Assembly: GCF_019375555.1 (NCBI RefSeq)
Contig: NZ_JAHXDN010000002.1
Location: forward strand, 310,001 to 374,000
Direction: 5' to 3'
Origin: Roseobacter insulae
GTDB lineage: Bacteria > Pseudomonadota > Alphaproteobacteria > Rhodobacterales > Rhodobacteraceae
DNA length: 64,000 nt
Every line of letters begins with the position of its first letter. The stretch's first letter is position 1. Position numbers and translations under genes: made by a program. Shown here one piece after another: positions 18,182 to 25,948 of the stretch. Below the pieces are notes generated by a model. That model made no database searches, was not told the DNA's origin, and saw only the letters and a program-made list of their open reading frames with translations.

Positions 18182-18712
18182 TTACAGCCCGTCGAACGCG
18201 CAGAGCGCGTGCACGTCCATTCCCAGGGCTTCAAGTCGGTGTCGCCCGCCCAAGTCCGGCAGGTCGATGATGAAGGCGCAGGAAATGATTTCGCCGCCCA
18301 GTCTTTCAATCAGCTTGATACCCGCCTCGGCAGTGCCGCCGGTGGCCAGAAGGTCGTCGACAACGAGGATTTTCTCACCGGGTTGAATCGCGTCGTCGTG
18401 AATTTCGACAATCGCCTCGCCATATTCGAGCTTGTAATCCTGGCTGATCGTGGTGCCGGGAAGCTTGCCCTTCTTGCGGATGGGCACGAAGCCCACCGAC
18501 AACTGGTGCGCGATGGCGCCGCCAAGGATGAAGCCACGAGCCTCCAAGCCCACCACCTTGTCGATTTGCAGACCGGCGTAGGGATGCAGCATCTGATCAA
18601 TGGCCACCCGGAAACCGCGCGCATCCGCGAACAGCGTCGTGACATCGCGAAACATGATGCCTTCATGCGGGAAATCCACGATTGTGCGGATGTAGTCCTG
18701 AACATTTTTCAT
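18182..18712 (-). CDS. apt: Adenine phosphoribosyltransferase
   Basis: Salvages adenine to AMP using PRPP. The product (176 residues from the ATG at 18712) reads [20 protein letters not shown] at its start, with [14 protein letters not shown], the [20 protein letters not shown] segment and the PRPP loop [17 protein letters not shown], all diagnostic for Apt. AAAGG lies 8 bases before this ATG; another ATG six bases upstream (18718) is only 2 bases from it and so less likely. A long in-frame extension runs into the LysE gene and is not coding. It follows the LysE-type exporter on the same strand and could share its transcript. Confidence 0.96.
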   Translation of the reverse strand: MKNVQDYIRTIVDFPHEGIMFRDVTTLFADARGFRVAIDQMLHPYAGLQIDKVVGLEARGFILGGAIAHQLSVGFVPIRKKGKLPGTTISQDYKLEYGEAIVEIHDDAIQPGEKILVVDDLLATGGTAEAGIKLIERLGGEIISCAFIIDLPDLGGRHRLEALGMDVHALCAFDGL

Positions 18713-18723
18713 TGACATGACCT

Positions 18724-19344
18724 TTAAGTTGCGCGGCGCAGCGTGGCAGTAAGGAGCCCCATGCCGATCAGGGTGGCGCCACCGGCGCGGGTGATCCAGG
18801 CCAGTATCGAAGGTCTCGAAATGACGCGGCGCAGACGGTCCGCGATCAAGGCGTAGGCCAGTGCGTTCAGGGCTGCCAGACCCACGAATGTTGCAATGAG
18901 AATGCCGAACTGCGGGATCAACGGTGCTTCGGGGCGCAGGAACTGCGGCACGAAGGCGATGAAAAAGGCGATGGATTTGGGATTGAGTGCAGTTACCGCG
19001 GTTGCGTGACCAAAAACGCCGCGCGCATCGACCTCCGCGAGGGGGCGCAGTCCTTCGCGCGGTGCCGAGCGGATCAGTTTGACACCCAGCCAGATCAGGT
19101 AGACCGCGCCGACCCACTTGAGCAGGGTAAAGAAGGTTGCAGAGGCCAGAACAAGTGCCCCAAGACCGGCGAGGGAGGCTGACATGGCGATCAGGTCTCC
19201 GAAGGCTACACCGGCGGCGGATGCAACCGCCACCGACCTGCCCTTGGAGAGCGCGTAGCTCAGCACAAGTAAAACCGTCGGCCCGGGGATCAGCAACAGG
19301 GCGGTCGATGCCGCAACGAAAGTCAGCCAGAGATCGAGGGGCAT
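18724..19344 (-). CDS. LysE/RhtB-family amino acid exporter
   Basis: 206-residue inner-membrane protein with about six transmembrane helices. It begins [20 protein letters not shown], continuing [16 protein letters not shown], the family's conserved first helix and GP motif, and includes [20 protein letters not shown] and [16 protein letters not shown] as in homoserine/threonine exporters. Substrate cannot be told. It ends 11 bases ahead of apt and diverges from the Cys-rich peptide gene. Confidence 0.93.
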   Translation of the reverse strand: MPLDLWLTFVAASTALLLIPGPTVLLVLSYALSKGRSVAVASAAGVAFGDLIAMSASLAGLGALVLASATFFTLLKWVGAVYLIWLGVKLIRSAPREGLRPLAEVDARGVFGHATAVTALNPKSIAFFIAFVPQFLRPEAPLIPQFGILIATFVGLAALNALAYALIADRLRRVISRPSILAWITRAGGATLIGMGLLTATLRRAT

Positions 19345-19494
19345 GCGAATGTTCCTTCTGTTACATCAACACATTAGTTCCAGTTCGCGCCGTAAACATC
19401 AAGCGCGCGCATGTGATCTTGTTCACAGACAAATTCCCGCATGCGTGGAATCATCACTGCATTATCCAAAATTTCACTCAAATGGAGAATAGTC

Positions 19495-19611
19495 ATGCGT
19501 GCTATTTTTGCTCTGGCAATTGCTGCTTTTTTTATTTCCTCCGCCGCAGCCTATGCTGCCTGTCCACCCGGCTACTACAACTGCGGTAGTAACCTTTGCT
19601 GCCCGCAGTGA
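19495..19611 (+). CDS. Secreted 38-aa Cys-rich peptide
   Basis: Short gene with GGAGAATAGTC directly before the ATG. The product is a signal peptide (MRAIFALAIAAFFISSAAAY, cleavage likely after AYA) followed by a mature peptide of about 16 residues, CPPGYYNCGSNLCCPQ. Four cysteines in the pattern C-x6-C-x4-CC suggest two disulfides formed after export; the CPPGYYNCG and CC elements recall half of a granulin or knottin-like module, which is only a resemblance. The stop is six bases before the ATG of the membrane-anchored gene at 19617, so the two are likely co-translated. Function unknown; a secreted signal, toxin or envelope peptide are all possible. Confidence 0.7.
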   Translation: MRAIFALAIAAFFISSAAAYAACPPGYYNCGSNLCCPQ

Positions 19612-19616
19612 CCGTC

Positions 19617-20312
19617 ATGGAACAAGCGGAAAAATCCAAGCTGTCCGAAAGGATCGATTACAAGTTCTGGACCATCGCGATCATGGTCCTCACCGTTTTG
19701 GTGTTCAACGTCACCGAGCGGGTTCTGCTGGATGCCGATGAGGCAGACATCAGCTATGCCCGGCTGATCGTGCCGGCCAACAAGATATCCAACCCGCTGC
19801 CCGGTGATGTCTTTGTTTTCAATCATCAAAACGAGCGGTTTGAGGACAGCAGATTCTGTTCCTTGCAAACTTTCTCGCCCGAGTTACCCCCGATCGAAGA
19901 CAGGCTGTCTGCGTCAAATCTGTGGGGCAGCAGCGTGAACGATACGCTTGCGACGGTTGGCGACTACGTCCCGCAGAAAATCGCCAGCTGGGTGACCGTG
20001 CAAAGCCCCGAAAAAAGCTGGACCTACTTCAAGAGGCATCGCACGGCGGTCAATGCACCGATGGAACCCTCGTGCCTGCAGACTGTCGTGGCGGCATCGA
20101 CGAACCCGAACCTGACGCCCTTCGTGGTGGATTCGATCTACGAGGTGCAGGACACAACGGGTCAGGCGAAATGGGTGCGGTTTGCAAACCCGCTGATGAT
20201 CGATCCGGCGACCTGCAGCGATTGCCCGCAGCCTAAAACGCTGCGCGATATCGTTCAGGTTGACCCTTTCACCCGCCTGAAAGCCAAGCTGAACATCGTC
20301 ACGATCAACTAG
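19617..20312 (+). CDS. Membrane-anchored protein of unknown function with Cys-containing outer domain
   Basis: 231-residue protein from the ATG at 19617 (an upstream in-frame TTG at 19596 would overlap the peptide gene). A charged 20-residue N-terminus is followed by one transmembrane helix (WTIAIMVLTVLVFNVTERVL) and then about 190 residues that should be periplasmic. That domain has Cys in SRFCSLQ, EPSCLQT and PATCSDCPQPKT, so disulfides or a metal site are plausible. No family is recognised. It is next to, and probably translationally coupled with, the Cys-rich secreted peptide gene, which suggests a joint role in the envelope. A strong hairpin follows 19 bases after the stop. Confidence 0.7.
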   Translation: MEQAEKSKLSERIDYKFWTIAIMVLTVLVFNVTERVLLDADEADISYARLIVPANKISNPLPGDVFVFNHQNERFEDSRFCSLQTFSPELPPIEDRLSASNLWGSSVNDTLATVGDYVPQKIASWVTVQSPEKSWTYFKRHRTAVNAPMEPSCLQTVVAASTNPNLTPFVVDSIYEVQDTTGQAKWVRFANPLMIDPATCSDCPQPKTLRDIVQVDPFTRLKAKLNIVTIN

Positions 20313-20330
20313 CGTCCGGTGATGACGCGT

Positions 20331-20357
20331 ACGTAGGGGGAGCCTCTCTCCCTACGT
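20331..20357. terminator. Long convergent hairpin between the membrane-protein gene and mtnP
   Basis: ACGTAGGGGGAG, loop CCT and CTCTCCCTACGT form a 12-bp stem with a single G-U wobble. No T run follows on either strand. The mtnP stop codon lies inside the right arm, so the hairpin probably blocks read-through in both directions between these convergent genes. Confidence 0.6.
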
Positions 20358-21227
20358 GAGCACGCGCCCGGCGACCGCGTCCAGTTTCCCGACCATGTCA
20401 GCATCGCGCGCCTCGGGTGCCGTGAGGATGGCAAACTCCAGCGCCCGGTCGCAGCCGTGCGGGCAGGGGTTTCGCTCTGCCCCCAGCAGGGCTGGCAGAC
20501 GGCGCACCAGATCGCGGCCCTTGTCGGCGTTCCCCGTCAAAGTCCTAATGATTTCAGGCACATCCACCTCGCCATGATCGGGATGCCAGCTGTCATAGTC
20601 GGTGATCATCGCGACGGAGGCATAGCAGAGCTCGGCTTCGCGGGCGAGTTTGGCTTCGGGCATATTGGTCATGCCGATCACATCCGCCCCCCAGCTTTCA
20701 CGGTACATCCGGGATTCGGCCAGCGTCGAGAATTGCGGACCTTCCATCGCGAGGTATGTGCCGCCCTGGTGCACGCTGATCCCGGCGTCCGTTGCGGCCT
20801 TGTAACAGGCTTCGGTCAAGCGTGGGCAGGTCGGATGCGCCACCGAGACATGGGCCACACAGCCCGTCCCGAAGAAGGATTTCTCGCGCGCGAAAGTGCG
20901 GTCAATGAACTGATCCACAAGCACAAAATCGCCCGGCGCCATATCCTCGCGGAACGATCCGCAGGCGGAAACAGACACCACATCCGTGCAGCCCAGCCGT
21001 TTGAGCGCGTCGATGTTGGCACGGTAAGGCACGGTGGAGGGGCTGTGCACATGACCGCGCCCGTGACGCGGCAGGAAGACCATATCGACGCCGTCCAGCA
21101 CGCCGGTCAGAAGAGCATCCGAGGGCGCGCCCCAGGGCGTTTTCACCTCCGTCCAGCGGGCGTCTTGCAGGCCGTCGATGTCGTAAAGTCCGGATCCGCC
21201 GATCACGGCGATCTTTGTTCTGGTCAT
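20352..21227 (-). CDS. mtnP: S-methyl-5'-thioadenosine phosphorylase
   Basis: Phosphorolysis of methylthioadenosine to adenine and methylthioribose-1-phosphate, the first salvage step after polyamine or homoserine-lactone synthesis. The 291-residue product from the ATG at 21227 begins MTRTKIAVIGGSGLYDIDGL, with phosphate-binding FLPRHGRGHVHSPSTVPYRA, the AMEGPQFSTLAESRMYR base/sugar site and VIGMTNMPEAKLAREAELCY, as in the MTAP branch of the trimeric PNP family. The frame is open for 28 further codons upstream that carry the GTGCAC array and are unlikely to be coding. The adenine produced would feed apt, encoded 1.6 kb away. Confidence 0.95.
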   Translation of the reverse strand: MTRTKIAVIGGSGLYDIDGLQDARWTEVKTPWGAPSDALLTGVLDGVDMVFLPRHGRGHVHSPSTVPYRANIDALKRLGCTDVVSVSACGSFREDMAPGDFVLVDQFIDRTFAREKSFFGTGCVAHVSVAHPTCPRLTEACYKAATDAGISVHQGGTYLAMEGPQFSTLAESRMYRESWGADVIGMTNMPEAKLAREAELCYASVAMITDYDSWHPDHGEVDVPEIIRTLTGNADKGRDLVRRLPALLGAERNPCPHGCDRALEFAILTAPEARDADMVGKLDAVAGRVLT

Positions 21228-21305
21228 GTCTGGGGAGGCTCCGAAATTGCGCGTATCGCGCGAATGGTGGCGAGGTTTCGAGGGGAAATCAAGCGTATGA
21301 CATAT

Positions 21306-21333
21306 GTGCACGGACTGTGCACCGGCCGTGCAC
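21306..21333. repeat. 11-bp-periodic GTGCAC array upstream of mtnP
   Basis: The palindrome GTGCAC occurs at 21306, 21317 and 21328, exactly 11 bases apart, with similar spacer bases (CGGACT, CGGCC). A matching array is found inside valS at 46373-46411. The two copies share the core of the unit, so this looks like a small dispersed tandem repeat. It lies about 80 bases upstream of the mtnP ATG and could also be a protein-binding array, since 11 bases is about one helical turn. Confidence 0.6.
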
Positions 21334-22030
21334 CGAATTGCATACGAGCGGGCGCTGACCGCTGAACCAATCTGGTGGCCTCAATTGGAGATTTGCTGCG
21401 TGACAAGACCGGCAGCCCGTGGATCAGATATATGGCGAAACGCAGTCTGATACGGCTCGGCAACAAGGTGGTGGGCTCGGGGCGCCACCGGCGGCGTTTC
21501 GACCTGAGAGGAGGTTCTGAAAATTCTGCCGGCGACGCGGTATCGCGGTGGTCTGTAGCGCCATCCCGAAAATGCGATCCGCTTGCCCTCAGGTGAAGTC
21601 TTACCCTTCGGGCATCCCGGCGCGTGTCATGCACTGGCCATGGAAAACACCGCCCGCTGTAATGGTATATGCCAAGCCTTCGCGGGAGGGCAGATTTGAT
21701 CCAAGAACCCGGTTTCACGAGGCTTGCCGGAAACCCGCAGAAGAAATGGCCGCTGATCTGTCCAGTGCGTGTGAGCGCAGGTGCGGTCGATCTGCTGAAT
21801 GCACCCGCTATGGATGCTGACGTTCCTGTCGTTGCGCAGATGGCAAATCGCCCCGAAATCAGCAATGCAGCGCCCGTCCTGCTCGCTTGTTCAAGGCATC
21901 ATCCCATCGCGCCTCGGGCCAAGGCCCAAGTTGAGAGGCAAGCTGACGACCTTCATGGATGGCCTGTTTGGCGCATCCCTGCGGGGGACCGCTTTGATCC
22001 CGGAGCGACCAATGCCGCACCTTGTATGAA
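21334..22030. other. Orphan region without a convincing gene
   Basis: About 700 bases between mtnP and the yjhQ-like gene. Several frames are open (for example plus-strand 21548-21820, 21669-22097 and 21799-22029), but none has a good ribosome binding site plus a recognisable protein, and the longest one runs through the downstream hairpin. A strong terminator-like hairpin with plus-strand polarity ends the region, which suggests that something here is transcribed rightwards: an untranslated RNA or the remains of a decayed gene. I recognise neither. Confidence 0.35.
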
Positions 22031-22038
22031 CCTCGGCG

Positions 22039-22079
22039 GCAAAGCCCTCCTCCACCTGCGTGGAGAAGGGCTTTGCTTT
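22039..22079 (+). terminator. Strong bidirectional-type hairpin after the orphan region
   Basis: GCAAAGCCCT-c-CTCCAC, loop CTGC, GTGGAG-a-AGGGCTTTGC: 16 paired bases with one mismatch, followed by TTTA on the plus strand. It touches the stop of the convergent yjhQ-like gene at 22078. It may end transcripts from both sides, with a better T tract for plus-strand RNA. Confidence 0.7.
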
Positions 22080-22545
22080 ATCGCAGAGCTTTTCTGAAGA
22101 TCACTTTGTCGTCGCCCGCCGACCAGAAGTCACGGATACGGGCTTCTTCTGCGTAGCCGTTTCGCGCATAGAACTTGCGTGTCGACGCGAAATCATCTGT
22201 TCCGGATGTATCGACGACAAGTATCCGCTGGCCGGTGCGCCGCAGGTATTCTTCGGCAGCGCCCACCAGCGCGGTGCCCAGTCCCTTGCCCTGAAGATCG
22301 GGCCGAACGGCGAGCGCGCGCATGTTCCAGGTGCCATCGGTCAGGTCTTCCGGCACCGTGTAGCAGAGGCCTGCGGCGGTTCCGTCCAGATGGCACGTGA
22401 GCCAGAACGCGTCGGTCGCGCCGTGCAGGGATGGTGAAAGCATTTCCGGCAGCAGGTCCCCCGGGAACAGCTCGGTCTGATCCAGCACACGCCGCAGCGC
22501 CGGAATGTCGTCTTTGGTGGTTGGTTTGATCGCTGGTTTTGTCAT
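22078..22545 (-). CDS. GNAT acetyltransferase, probable YjhQ-type antitoxin partner
   Basis: 155-residue GNAT protein. Visible elements are RRVLDQTELFPGDLLPEML near the N-terminus, LTCHLDGTAAGLCYTVPEDL, the acetyl-CoA loop VRPDLQGKGLGTALVGAAEE and the ending SGTDDFASTRKFYARNGYAEE. It lies 10 bases downstream of a yjhX homologue. In E. coli the yjhX-yjhQ pair is a predicted toxin-antitoxin module in which YjhQ is a GNAT protein, so the same arrangement here supports an antitoxin or toxin-modifying role. That assignment rests on gene order; enzyme substrate is unknown. Confidence 0.8.
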   Translation of the reverse strand: MTKPAIKPTTKDDIPALRRVLDQTELFPGDLLPEMLSPSLHGATDAFWLTCHLDGTAAGLCYTVPEDLTDGTWNMRALAVRPDLQGKGLGTALVGAAEEYLRRTGQRILVVDTSGTDDFASTRKFYARNGYAEEARIRDFWSAGDDKVIFRKALR

Positions 22546-22555
22546 GGTTGTGTCC

Positions 22556-22813
22556 TTAACGATTGTCCTGTTGAGAGTTGACAGAGCTGATCCCCAGCCG
22601 CGTGGCGCGATAGGGCTGTCCGCTCACTGATTTGATGAATCGCCGCTTTTTCAGGCGGTCGAATAGCTGCAAGTCGCAATCGGCCAGAACATGGCCTTCG
22701 CGGGTAAAGCAGCGGATGTTACATATTTTGCCGTTCGGCAGGCGCTTGAAATGGATCGCTCCACCCTGCGCCAGAACGTGCAAAACACGCTGTTCGCGTT
22801 TTGAGATATTCAA
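22556..22813 (-). CDS. yjhX: YjhX family (UPF0386) putative toxin
   Basis: Starting at the TTG at 22813 the product is 85 residues, the same length as E. coli YjhX, and begins with the family sequence (M/L)NISKREQRVLHVLAQGG, followed by AIHFKRLPNGKICNIRCFTR, DCDLQLFDRLKKRRFIKS and PYRATRLGISSVNSQQDNR. The ATG at 22858 adds 15 residues outside the family and is less likely. YjhX proteins are small DNA-binding-like proteins, listed as the toxin of a YjhX-YjhQ toxin-antitoxin pair. The GNAT partner follows 10 bases downstream on the same strand. Confidence 0.85.
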   Translation of the reverse strand: MNISKREQRVLHVLAQGGAIHFKRLPNGKICNIRCFTREGHVLADCDLQLFDRLKKRRFIKSVSGQPYRATRLGISSVNSQQDNR

Positions 22814-23244
22814 CGGATTGTCTCTTGAGTTTATGTCGCTCGAAAAGGCTCCCGGCATCGCGCGCGGAAGTCTCTTTGTTCAGAACGGTTCAGTCTTGTG
22901 AACCTTAGCGGCGGGCCACAATCGTCGACATAAAATCTCCATCGTCCCGCTTTGGGTGTGGGACGTAGCGGTCAGATAAACCATGCTTGAGTATCAGGCA
23001 AGCGGACATTCAACCCACAAGGACTGATGGCGGCTTACGCCCGTCCTTGGGCGGTTCGGTACGGGGGCCGCAATTGGCTGGAACAGGTCCGCGACGCGGC
23101 CCGGTGTTAAGATTTTGTCCGCCGGGCTTGGCCAGGGGCGGCGGCACGGCGGGGTTTTCATTCCACGCGAAAGGGTCTAGGGAGCGGGCCAAGAGGATCC
23201 GGCTGGAACCGGTCCGCCCCTTGACCCGACATTAGGATAGCGAC
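22814..23244. other. 431-bp spacer between yjhX and the SulP gene
   Basis: Divergent spacer that must hold the promoters of yjhX (minus) and the transporter (plus). I see no credible ORF; a 60-aa minus ORF (23010-23192) is Pro-rich and lacks a ribosome binding site. It contains a 17-base direct repeat with one mismatch, GGCTGGAACAGGTCCGC at 23076 and GGCTGGAACCGGTCCGC at 23201, each followed about 15-20 bases later by a TTAAGAT/TTAGGAT-like element. The meaning of the repeat is not known. Confidence 0.4.
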
Positions 23245-24879
23245 ATGGCGCGTACGACGTTCCGCGACTTTACCAAGAATTTGGACGTGACAGATCTGCG
23301 CTGGATGCCGGAGGACGGGTTCTCGCCCGCGCGGCTGCGGATCGAGCTGCTGTCGGGCCTGACCGTGGCGCTGGCGCTGGTGCCGGAAGCGGTGGCCTTT
23401 GCCTTTGTCGCCGGGGTGCATCCGCTGGTGGGGCTTTACGCGGCCTTTCTGGTCGGGCTGATCACCGCACTCATCGGCGGGCGGCCGGGGATGATTTCCG
23501 GGGCGACGGGGGCTCTGGCCGTGGTCATGGTGGCGCTGGTGGCGCAGCACGGGGTGGAATATCTTTTCGCGACGGTGGTGCTGATGGGGCTGTTGCAGGT
23601 CTTTGCCGGCGTGATGCAATGGGGCAAGTTCATCCGGCTGGTGCCGCATCCGGTGATGCTGGGCTTCGTCAACGGCCTTGCGATCGTGATTTTCCTCGCG
23701 CAGCTGAGCCAGTTCAAGGTGCCCGGCACGATGGTCGACACCGGGCACGGCATGGGCGGGGGCGAATGGCTGTCCGGCCAGCCGCTGTTTCTGATGCTGA
23801 CGCTGGTGGCGGCGACGATGGCGATCATCTGGGTGATGCCGCGCATCACGCGCACCATTCCCGCACCGCTGGCGGGGATCGGGATTGTCGCGGCGGTGGT
23901 GATCGGCTTCGGGCTGGAGGTGCCGCGGGTGGGGGATCTGGCCTCCATCCAGGGCGGCTTGCCGAGCTTGCATATTCCGATGGTGCCGCTGACCTGGGAG
24001 ACCCTCGAGATCATCCTGCCCTACGCGGTGATCCTCGCGGCGATCGGGCTGATCGAGAGCCTGCTGACGCTGAACCTGGTGGGCGACATGACCAACCAGC
24101 GCGGGGGGGCGAGCCAGGAGTGCATCGCACAAGGCGTGGCCAATACGGTGACCGGGTTTTTTGGCGGCATGGGCGGCTGCGCGATGATCGGGCAGTCGAT
24201 GATCAACGTGAAATCGGGTGGCCGGACGCGGGTCGCGGGGATCGCGGCGGCGGTGTTTTTGCTGCTGTTCATCCTTGTGGGGTCGCCGATCATCGAGCTT
24301 ATTCCGCTGGCCGCGCTGGTGGGGGTGATGTTCATGGTGGTGATCGGGACCTTCGCGTGGAACAGCCTGACGATTCTGCGCAAGGTGCCGCTGACAGATG
24401 CTTTCGTGATCCTGCTGGTGACGGTGGTGACCGTCTATGAAGACCTTGCGGTGGCGGTGGTTGTTGGCGTGATCGTGAGTGCGCTGGCCTATGCGTGGAA
24501 CAATGCCCGGCGCATCTACGCGACCACCCGGGAATCGCAAACAGAGAAAGGCGCGAAGGTCTATGAGATCAACGGGCCGCTGTTCTTTGGCTCCTCGGAC
24601 GGGTTCATGGAGCTTTTCGACGTGGCGGGGGACCCGGACAAGGTGATCGTGGATTTCGCCGAGAGCCGCGTGGTCGATCAGTCGGCGCTGCAGGCCATCG
24701 AAGCGCTTGCCGCCAAATACGAGGAGGCGGGCAAGACCGTGATGCTGCGCCACCTGAGCCGTGATTGTCACCGGTTGCTGCAGAAAGCCGGGCAGCTGAT
24801 GATCGACAGCGACGACGACCCCGATTATGCGCTGGCGGTGGATTATTCGGTGCGCACCGGGAGCCTGGGCGGGCACTGA
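23245..24879 (+). CDS. SulP family anion transporter with STAS domain
   Basis: 544-residue inner-membrane transporter, likely for sulfate, bicarbonate or another small anion. The membrane domain (about residues 30-420, some 11-12 helices) carries the SulP signature ALALVPEAVAFAFVAGVHPL continuing GLYAAF, the GGRPGMISGATGALAVVMV motif and QSMINVKSGGRTRVAGI. The C-terminal cytoplasmic STAS domain (about 430-540) reads YEINGPLFFGSSDGFMELF, VIVDFAESRVVDQSALQAIE. AGGATAGCGAC precedes the ATG. No carbonic anhydrase or sulfate assimilation gene is adjacent, so the substrate cannot be assigned. Confidence 0.93.
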   Translation: MARTTFRDFTKNLDVTDLRWMPEDGFSPARLRIELLSGLTVALALVPEAVAFAFVAGVHPLVGLYAAFLVGLITALIGGRPGMISGATGALAVVMVALVAQHGVEYLFATVVLMGLLQVFAGVMQWGKFIRLVPHPVMLGFVNGLAIVIFLAQLSQFKVPGTMVDTGHGMGGGEWLSGQPLFLMLTLVAATMAIIWVMPRITRTIPAPLAGIGIVAAVVIGFGLEVPRVGDLASIQGGLPSLHIPMVPLTWETLEIILPYAVILAAIGLIESLLTLNLVGDMTNQRGGASQECIAQGVANTVTGFFGGMGGCAMIGQSMINVKSGGRTRVAGIAAAVFLLLFILVGSPIIELIPLAALVGVMFMVVIGTFAWNSLTILRKVPLTDAFVILLVTVVTVYEDLAVAVVVGVIVSALAYAWNNARRIYATTRESQTEKGAKVYEINGPLFFGSSDGFMELFDVAGDPDKVIVDFAESRVVDQSALQAIEALAAKYEEAGKTVMLRHLSRDCHRLLQKAGQLMIDSDDDPDYALAVDYSVRTGSLGGH

Positions 24880-24887
24880 CGCCGCAC

Positions 24888-24916
24888 GGCGCTGTTGGCC
24901 TTGCGGCCAAGGCGCC
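24888..24916 (+). terminator. GC-rich hairpin after the SulP gene
   Basis: Inner stem TTGGCC, loop TTGC, GGCCAA inside an outer GGCGC/GCGCC stem, starting 9 bases after the SulP stop. No T tract. It probably ends the transporter transcript before the convergent nuclease-fold gene. Confidence 0.5.
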
Positions 24917-25005
24917 CCGCCCGCCGTCCCATCGGGGCGGAGCGCCCTGCCGCAACCGGGTGCGGGCGTGCGGGTGCGCTGTGCACCCCCCTTGTCCGGG
25001 CGACC

Positions 25006-25833
25006 TCAGTAAATCTTGAAGCTGGCGACGAAGGGCAAATGGTCGGACACGTTCTTGCGGAAGGATTCGCGCCCCATGTCCATGGTCCAGTGCATCGGAA
25101 ACAGCCTCAGGCTGCCCTTGATGTAATCGGTGGAGTAATTGCGGCTGACGGCGAAACCGTCGAGCAGGTTGGCGCGGCCTTTTTCGAGAATATGCGAAAA
25201 CCGGTCCTGCAGGTCCCAGCTGGAGACGAAATCCATCGTATCGTCACCGCCGAGGTGGTGGAAGTTCGACACATCCTGACCGGGGATCATGTTGAAATCC
25301 CCCATCAGGAAGATCGCCCGCCGCATTGAGCCGGGGGTCTGGTGCACCTGCGCGATATATTCGCCGATGACCTTGCACTGGCTGTCGCGCATCTTCTGTT
25401 CCTGCCGGTCGCGTCCCGATTTCAGATGCACACCGATCACGATGGCCCTGAGCTTGGCGATTTTCACATCTACCGCAAAAGCCTGCCGCCCGCGGGAATA
25501 GGCGCCTTCGGAACCGGGGATGAAACGCGGGTTGGTCACCTCGATCCCGGGCTTGTGCAAGAAACCGATGTGGATGTTGCCACTGTGCTGCGGCAGGATC
25601 GTGTAGTTGTAGTCGACCCCGTAATTTTTCAGCCTGGCGACCAGAGTCTCTATGTAGGTTACCGGTGACACTTCGACGAGCGTGACGAATTCCGCGTCGA
25701 GCAGGGCGAGACCTTCGGCCTGTTTCTCCGCCTTTTTGGAGCGCGCTGAAATGCCCACCGGCTGCCCCGGGCGGGTAAAGCCCGCAAGGTTCCAGACGGC
25801 CGCGCGAATAATGGAATGGTTGAAATTGGTCAT
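25006..25833 (-). CDS. Endonuclease/exonuclease/phosphatase-fold protein
   Basis: 275-residue protein from the ATG at 25833, which has GGAGGGGCATT before it. The EEP (DNase I-like) fold is indicated by AAVWNLAGFTRPGQ at the N-terminus, the Glu in LVEVSPVTY, the RAIVIGVHLKSGRD strand, FLMGDFNMIPGQD (the GDFN motif with the metal Asp/Asn) and the C-terminal VSDHLPFVASF, containing the catalytic SDH. The set is complete, so a metal-dependent nuclease or phosphatase is likely. No signal peptide; substrate unknown. Confidence 0.88.
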   Translation of the reverse strand: MTNFNHSIIRAAVWNLAGFTRPGQPVGISARSKKAEKQAEGLALLDAEFVTLVEVSPVTYIETLVARLKNYGVDYNYTILPQHSGNIHIGFLHKPGIEVTNPRFIPGSEGAYSRGRQAFAVDVKIAKLRAIVIGVHLKSGRDRQEQKMRDSQCKVIGEYIAQVHQTPGSMRRAIFLMGDFNMIPGQDVSNFHHLGGDDTMDFVSSWDLQDRFSHILEKGRANLLDGFAVSRNYSTDYIKGSLRLFPMHWTMDMGRESFRKNVSDHLPFVASFKIY

Positions 25834-25948
25834 AATGCCCCTCCGCAAAAACAATCGCGGACCGTGGCAATACGCTGATCACGCCCGCGTGCGGGGCAGT
25901 CTAGCACAGGTTGGGACGGTGTTGCGCATGCCGCACATCCAGCGACGA

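Noticed and set aside
21669-22097. 142-aa plus-strand ORF before the yjhQ-like gene
   Set aside because: Runs through the strong hairpin and has no ribosome binding site; no recognisable protein.
23010-23192. 60-aa Pro-rich minus ORF in the SulP leader
   Set aside because: No start signal; overlaps a repeat-containing leader.
23158-24876. 572-aa minus-strand ORF antisense to the SulP gene
   Set aside because: His/Arg/Gln-rich shadow of a clear transporter gene; no start signal.
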